Below, piece by piece: positions 58,760-64,000 of a DNA stretch of 64,000 nucleotides. The first letter of the stretch is position 1, and each line of letters starts with the position of its first letter. The notes beneath the pieces are model-generated. The model was given only the letters and a program-made list of their open reading frames with translations. It was not told where the DNA came from and searched no databases. Position numbers and translations under genes: made by a program. Origin of the DNA: Apoderus coryli. Lineage: Eukaryota; Arthropoda; Insecta; Coleoptera; Attelabidae. The DNA lies in NCBI GenBank assembly GCA_911728435.2, contig OU452203.1, positions 13,351,651 through 13,415,650 on the forward strand, read 5' to 3'.

Positions 58760-59490
58760 TATTAATGAAAGAACGTTGACATTTTGAACATTCGCGTCAA
58801 ATTTAATGTATCCGTTAGGTCTGCAGTTTTGTTTACAATAACATTGGTCACGTCAAATACTAATATTTTATAATTTATTTGGCTTCGTGGCATATATCAA
58901 AATGTTTCAAATTTTCCGCGCTATATCATAACCGTAAATTCATATCATGACAGTGTGTAAGTAATGAAATATCTGCTAAACAGAATTTAATAAACATGTC
59001 AGGTAACAATATTTGCAGACCATCTACAATTTCAATAATAATAATAACAATATAAATAAGTTCCAGGGCCAGTTTTGAACTCGCAACCTTACTATTACGA
59101 GAAGGGAACGTTAACACATAGGCCATGATGGGTTTTTTAAAATTGTCATTAAATTCAGACGCCCAGAACCTACATGGAGACGACGACGGTAAAATACACA
59201 TATTCGAATGCCAAACGTATCAACTTGATCATTTAAAAACCATTCTGCCAGATCTAGTTCATTTGAATAGTATTAAAAACGCATAAATTAGGAGTTTTTG
59301 AGATATAATACTGTTTTAATACTTGTTATAATATTGTGGAAGTTAATGAATTAAATTTATTCGAAAATCAACTAGCTAATCAAGTTCCATTTGTAAATAT
59401 ATTGTGTAATGTGTGGATTTGTTGAGGAAAATGTGCTGGAATATGCCTGTGGATAAATTTTCAAAAAGTCTGGCAGCAAAGCATATGTTC
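58760..59490 (-). repeat. Composite dispersed repeat, uninterrupted copy
   Basis: Body (58760-59055), antisense tRNA-like segment (59063-59126) and part of the R segment (59160-59490) in the same order as at 50-51.85 kb. Similarity is lost at about 59490, after the GTCTGGCAGCAAAGCATATG block. Confidence 0.75.
59063..59126 (-). other. tRNA-like segment inside the composite repeat (copy B)
   Basis: The reverse complement reads GGCCTATGTGTTAACG (A-box-like), TTCCCTTCTCGTAATAG (anticodon-arm-like, possible CGT), AAGGTTGCGAGTTCAAAAC (T-arm and B-box-like) and GGCCCTGG. It is better preserved than copy A but still lacks a pairing acceptor stem, so it is a tRNA-derived relic and not a gene. Confidence 0.5.
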
Positions 59491-59956
59491 GTAAGTGTAC
59501 AGTGTCATGAAAGCCGTCAGATCGAGATTTATACGGCTTTTTCCACATATTTTAGTTCACAATAGAAAACCTAATAAAGGGACGTACGACACCGTAAAAT
59601 TGTACCCAGTGTGTTTAGGAAAGATGTAGTAGAAATCAAAAGGCATTTATTGTACGTCTGCATGTTGCAAAAAGGTAAATTTATCGATTATAGTAGTAGC
59701 ATTTTGTGCAGTTGTTGTTTTGCGAATTCCCTATAGAAAACGATACTCACCTCTTTGTCACACACAAAGTTAATTTTTGTAGAGGCAAAAAAAGTTGTAA
59801 AATACATAATTTTGCCGCATTCAATCACCGTTGAAAAGTACCCATTTCACATTTGAAAAAGGAAATATTCGATTTGTGCCACTTTGCCTAAAGACGCGAC
59901 TAACACTCGTTATTATATATTAACAAGCTGCCCATGTTTTATCCTCAAAGATCATT

Positions 59957-60080
59957 CAGGGTGAGACTGTGAAACTCAAAAAAATATATAAATAGAAAAT
60001 TTAAAATGGAATTTTTTTGCTATGAAAAAATAGTTGGAAACCTGATCAAATAAATTGGACCATTTTTGAGTCACCCTGTA
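59957..60080. repeat. Short MITE-like foldback
   Basis: CAGGGTGA at 59957 and TCACCCTG at about 60069 bracket about 120 bp. CTCAAAAA next to the left end and TTTTTGAG next to the right end extend the match after a gap. Confidence 0.55.
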
Positions 60081-60287
60081 CAATAATTCCATGAAACCAT
60101 TCTAAAAAAATCAAAAGTTTTTCTATTTATTAGGTTCTATAACCGCCATTGGTATGAATTTTTTAGGCGTAGTTTTTCAAAAACTTGCAAACAATATCTT
60201 AACAGAAGATAATCCTTGTCTTCCCGCCCATGAATAGATTCTTGTTTATTCGAAAGAAGTAGTCCATATCGAAGTGGAGTAGAATAA

Positions 60288-60670
60288 TTAAATATTCTTG
60301 AAATAAAAGTCGACCTCCACACCATAAATTTTAATAAATATCTCCAACAAATTACATTTGTCACCATACATGTTTCGCAGCACCGGGCTACATCATCAGT
60401 GGTTATAAGGGATTCTTACGAAAAGCTATGTTATTTATTTAGTTAGTACTTATTATTTATGGGAAATTTATTTATCAACTCATTGTGTGAAAAAATCTTA
60501 ATAATTATTTAGTCATAAAAATTTAAGTCATAAAAAAATGTTAATGCATTAAAATTAAAAATCAAAACTTACATCATTTCTAATGTAAGTCTCTCTACTT
60601 TTTTCTTTTTGTAAATCATTGACGTTAAATTTATTGTGTGGAGGTCGACTTTTATTTCAAGAATATTTAA
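60288..60670. repeat. 383-bp unit with perfect 35-bp inverted ends
   Basis: 60288-60322 and 60636-60670 are exact reverse complements (core GAAATAAAAGTCGACCTCCA). The left arm continues imperfectly for another 10 bp inward. The minus-strand hammerhead-like fold lies inside, and the P-type relic begins within 10 bp of the right arm. Confidence 0.8.
60353..60410 (-). ncRNA. Second hammerhead-like motif (degenerate or dimer type)
   Basis: Read on the minus strand: stem I ACCA, core CTGATGA (60399-60393), an extra T, stem II GTAGC/GCTGC with a 5-nt loop and one G-T pair, core GAAA (60376-60373), a self-complementary CATG in place of stem III, UA (60368-60367) and stem I TGGT. A 4-nt self-complementary stem III cannot fold alone and would need pairing of two copies, as described for minimal hammerheads. 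The extra T after the core is shared with the motif at 57838. Confidence 0.35.
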
Positions 60671-60675
60671 GATTC

Positions 60676-61290
60676 TGGTTTATTTATTTGATGTGCCTCA
60701 TTTATTAAAATCCACTAAAAAGTTCATTTACCGGAAGGAAAAACAAACAAAAAATATATTGAAACCATGTACCAGTACGACAAATCAAAAGACTACAGGT
60801 TATGCCCTAAATTAACAGACGAGCACATTTATCTCAACAGTTTTCAATAAATGAAGGTTAAATATGCTTCTCAAGAAGGTACTTAGTCACAGCACCTCAG
60901 TAGCTTTAAATTTGTTCGTAGACTTTAAATCATTACTATCTGATGCAAGGGTCACTGCAAATTTGATTGACAAAATGAATAGACTTTTCGATATTTTAAA
61001 TTCCAGTCACTTCAACAATTTCGATGTCTTCAAAGGAAATCAAAAACAAATTATTTTTTTACAGGAGATAACATTAGGTATTTAAAAATTTAAAAGTAAT
61101 TAGCGAGAAAGGTAAAGACGTTAGTTATTATTACAATTATGAGAAATGCTTAAAAAAAAGGAATATTCATTTGTTTGTACCATACACTTCAACCAAGACT
61201 GTCTAGAAAATTTGTTTAGACAAATTCGAAACTCTTATGGTAATGCCAGGAATCCAACACCCATTCCAATTCTGTAGAACAATTAAAAAT
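60676..61290 (+). pseudogene. P-element/THAP9-type transposase relic, central region
   Basis: Successive blocks in different frames read LVYLFDVPHLLKSTKK (family: FDVPHLLKSxRNN), YQYDKSKDYRLCPKLTDEHI (family: Y-x-x-D-x-x-x-x-R-L-APKLTxxHI), MKVKYASQ (family: KMKVKLAAQVLS), SHSTSVALNLF, TANLIDKMNRLFDILNSSHF (about 60950-61010) and NQDCLENLFRQIRNSYGNAR with NPTP (about 61190-61262; family: NQDxLENLFGxIRxxGGxxDNPTP). The order matches the GTP-binding/insertion region and following catalytic part of P-superfamily transposases. A deletion between LNSS and NQD and several frameshifts inactivate it. It does not overlap in content with the C-terminal relic at 52.5 kb. Confidence 0.8.
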
Positions 61291-62346
61291 TTTTATCATA
61301 TTAATAATAAATCCCGTAATTTATTTTAAACAACGTTTTAGTTTTTTTACTTTTAAATTTCGTCTAGTCTACAAAATATTAACGTTTCAGTGTAGCCCAT
61401 GTATTTAAGTCGCTTAAAGTCCGTGCGTAGAGCTCGTAATTCTAAATTCGTTTACTGCTTGCAGTTGCAGTTAGCAAAGCTTTGATCGATCGAAAATAAA
61501 GGGCCGCGTCAATGTGATCCTTTTATCCCGTTATATGTTCGGTGGTAAAACTTCATCTTCACTTTACGACATTTTATCAACTACTACACGTTGAACAGAG
61601 TGAGTTGAGAACGCACCCACATGCGGTGCTAAAAATAAATATCACACTTGATTTGAGAATACATAGGTACATTTAGTAGGTACGCACGAAATGCGTGTGT
61701 TCTCTAGGTATGTGCGGTCAAGTGTGTACCCAGCTTTATAAATAAATAAAATTTAAACTAAAACTAAAAAAATAGCTCGATAGAGTATAGATCCATTAAA
61801 ACATCCAATGGGCGGCGATATTTTTAATTACTATTACCCCGTGCATGTGTCAACAAAGAGAGAGAGATACGGATAGACTATACGCATTTTGTTATGCTTT
61901 TTTATTCTTTATTTTATTTTCAGTTGCAAAACAAAATTTAATTGAAAAGCCCCGGCTCATATAACGTATTTTTTTCCTCTCATTTCCGTCGCCATCAACA
62001 TCAGAATATGAAAAACACACACATATACTAACGCAAACAAGCAATCGACAAACGTACATTTTGCCGGGGAAATAATATATTTTTTATTGCCTGTATGTCT
62101 ACTATTGATCCCTATTTCGGCATTTGCAGGTGGTTGGCGAATCCTGAACTACCGCACGTACTAAAATCGGGCTCCGTTATACATGGATGAGATATACATA
62201 TACAAAGAGTTCAAGTGTTTCGCCTCTTAATTAGGGAAAAACGTTTACAAACGTTTTAAATCTTGCTTCTTGTAGTAAAATCTGGAAAACCGCATACTAT
62301 ATTCACAATTAATTCCGCCAGCCATTGCGAGGTTTCAGGATATGTT
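61291..62346. other. No recognisable gene
   Basis: AT-rich DNA. A GATCGATCGA palindrome lies at 61484 and a short GA repeat at 61857. No motif was found. Confidence 0.4.
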
Positions 62347-62650
62347 ATTAGGTCATTCCATAAGTCCGTAGGATGACACATAGATGGCGTTACTAGAATT
62401 TTTCCATATGATTTTTATTTAATACTAACCTTCAAGCGATACGTGTATAAATTTGACAGCAATCTGACTATTGATTCATGAGTTATAGCATTTTGTGTGA
62501 AGCAACTTTTGTTATTGAAAAAAAAGTGGAAAAAAGTGAATTTCGATTTTGAAGATGCAGAGCGCAGTAGTGTTTTTACTATTTTACACGAACATTTGGG
62601 TATGCGAAGTAGTAGTAGAAGACAAGGCAACTTTATAATCATAAACCACT
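62347..62650 (+). mobile_element. Probable mariner remnant (terminal repeat and HTH piece)
   Basis: TTAGGTCATTCCATAAGTCC at 62349 resembles mariner terminal repeats. Downstream a frame reads RSSVFTILHEHLGMRS (family: SxxxILxxHLGMRKLSARW), the second HTH of mariner transposases. It breaks off immediately after. The call rests on two short matches. Confidence 0.45.
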
Positions 62651-63142
62651 CAATTCCTGTCCAATCACCACCCTATATCAAAGTAAATAAATATTTTTTC
62701 CTCGTTCGCCCCTATAGATCTACCAATAACCAGCCAGACATAGTGCATTATATCGCGCCTTCTAAACGTTAATTTAGTAATTAAACGTTTTAAAGGGAAT
62801 AAAGGAATTAAAACTGACAGTATTAATTAACCTATAGGATATTAAGCCTTTTGATGTTAAATGCTCTACACTACAACATAACCATGTACATGGCATTTTT
62901 TTGTACCAGTATCAAAGGGGAATCAATATACTTTGCCATTTTCATCCAGTTAAAAGTGTGAGGACTGTTTCATTTTTTTTAACTATAGTATACCCAGTAC
63001 TGGTTTGATATGGCACTCAAATATGAATTTAGCAATTTTAGCACTTAGTCAGCGCGAAAATTCATTATAAGTTTAGAAATCTATCTGTCTGAAAAGTTTT
63101 AGTAAAAAAAGTGAAAAGAAACTCTAATATATCAAATAAATA
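62651..63142. other. No recognisable gene
   Basis: AT-rich DNA, no motif. Confidence 0.4.
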
Positions 63143-63236
63143 ATAACAAGATGTTTTTGGCGACATCTAGTGTGAGCAGGCAACATGCCCGGTGAAACAC
63201 AGTTCACAAACAATGGCCGGACGAGAAGAAACAACT
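63143..63236. repeat. Dispersed repeat of about 95 bp (pair with 44939-45034)
   Basis: Same wording and orientation as the first copy, with scattered substitutions. The element type is unknown. Confidence 0.75.
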
Positions 63237-64000
63237 GCATCATATCCTATTGCCACTAGACACGCCCGAATTCCCTGGCGGGAGGCTTTATTAATGAATT
63301 GAGGCGTTTCTCGGAAAAACATCATAACGAGAAAAACTCTTTGGCATTCTCATTTTTGAGCTTTATTGGCATGTTTGATAAATATGGACGTGGCTGGTAT
63401 TACAAAATTCTGTAAAACAAAACTGCCGGATGTAAATAACATCGATCTAGCATATTAGACCACTTCGCATCTACAACTGTATGTGAAACTGGCTGAAATT
63501 TCTATATTGCGTATACCTATAAATCGCAAACATGATTTCTGAACCTTCTCTATACCCGTGTAATCCAAACAGAGGGCATACTGTTAAAGTTCGATAAACT
63601 ACCCTAGTACTTAAACATTCTGAAATGATATTTGAATAAAAAGAAATATAAACTTATTGTGACAAAACTCAATAAATCTGTTTTGACCATATTTTTAACA
63701 ACAATTATAACTAATAACAATACTTGAATATATACAGTGTAAACTTCAACACATACAATACATCACAATAGTTAAAATGACATAATACAAGACTCAAGAC
63801 TGTAGCATAAAATAAGTTTCAGTGACATTGATAATAAATCACGGCTAGAATATAGCAATTTCAATGCGCAATATGGCTTTTGGATTCATTTACTCACAAG
63901 ATTTTTAAAGCGAAGGTTAACATCTAGCTCTAATCCTAAATTTCTAGCACACTGAGCTTTTGACATACTATTTATTAAATGGTAAATGGATTCTCTATTA
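63237..64000. other. No recognisable gene
   Basis: Unassigned AT-rich DNA to the end of the window. Confidence 0.4.

Larger units (their letters stand above)
58432..61736. repeat. 18-bp perfect inverted repeat bounding 3.3 kb
   Basis: AAGCTGGGTACACACTTG at 58432-58449 is exactly complementary to 61719-61736. Between the two lie a composite-repeat copy, a small foldback, the second hammerhead-like fold and the P-type relic. The flanking eight bases on each side do not match, so a single transposition event is not proven. Confidence 0.5.

Noticed and set aside
59063..59126. Functional tRNA gene
   Set aside because: Acceptor stem does not pair, the D arm is degenerate, and the segment lies within a dispersed repeat.

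Overview
The window looks like transposon-dense, AT-rich intergenic DNA from an arthropod, most likely an insect. I cannot name the species; a beetle is only a guess from the mix of elements. The evidence is the large set of decayed insect-type mobile elements, LINE 3' ends with TTA or GAA tails, short hairpin repeats and a tandem satellite. There are no bacterial operons, ribosome binding sites or rRNA. Only one open reading frame has the features of an intact host gene: a single-exon, minus-strand EMC7-like gene (ER membrane protein complex subunit 7) at 40397-40942. Nearly every other recognisable coding stretch is a broken transposon or retrotransposon.

Layout. 0-10 kb: mariner and Tc1/mariner-type transposase relics on both strands, a GC-rich island at 2.43-2.68 kb, the C-terminus of a jockey-like reverse transcriptase (RT) at 3.8-4.3 kb, a dispersed-repeat copy at 5.7-6.2 kb, and a nearly full-length dead transposase at 8.75-9.78 kb. 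10-20 kb: an unidentified possible two-exon coding piece (10.15-10.8 kb), LINE RNase H and RTE-type ends (11.1-12.3 and 14.8-15.6 kb), copies of a dispersed repeat (13.2 and 16.7 kb), and a transposase N-terminus lying inside a Tigger-related fragment (18.4-19.2 kb). 20-34 kb: an internally deleted transposase (22.3 kb), two non-LTR RT relics in opposite orientations (25.0-25.8 and 26.3-27.6 kb), another dead transposase (28.3-29.0 kb), a seven-unit tandem array (29.0-30.9 kb) and a Tigger/pogo element (31.9-33.7 kb). 34-45 kb: a deleted mariner-like element, a 1.4 kb element bounded by paired palindromes (35.4-36.8 kb), the EMC7-like gene, a perfect 29-bp hairpin (41.55 kb) and a minisatellite (42.8-43.2 kb). 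45-64 kb: Tc1 and mariner relics, a composite repeat containing an antisense tRNA-like segment (50-52 and 58.8-59.5 kb), a LINE nested in one copy with a visible target-site duplication, two separate P-element/THAP9-type transposase relics (52.5 and 60.7 kb), a pogo/Jerky-like relic (55.8-56.6 kb), and two hammerhead-ribozyme-like folds (57.84 and 60.4 kb) of the kind known from Penelope-like retroelements.

The genes do not form a pathway. The window is best read as layers of element insertion and decay around one small secretory-pathway gene. The most interesting signals are the hammerhead-like folds, the palindrome-bounded element, the satellite with two 213-bp blocks identical over 1 kb apart, the tRNA-like core of the composite repeat, and the shortened EMC7-like gene. 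All family calls come from reading translated sequence by eye; no database search was run.
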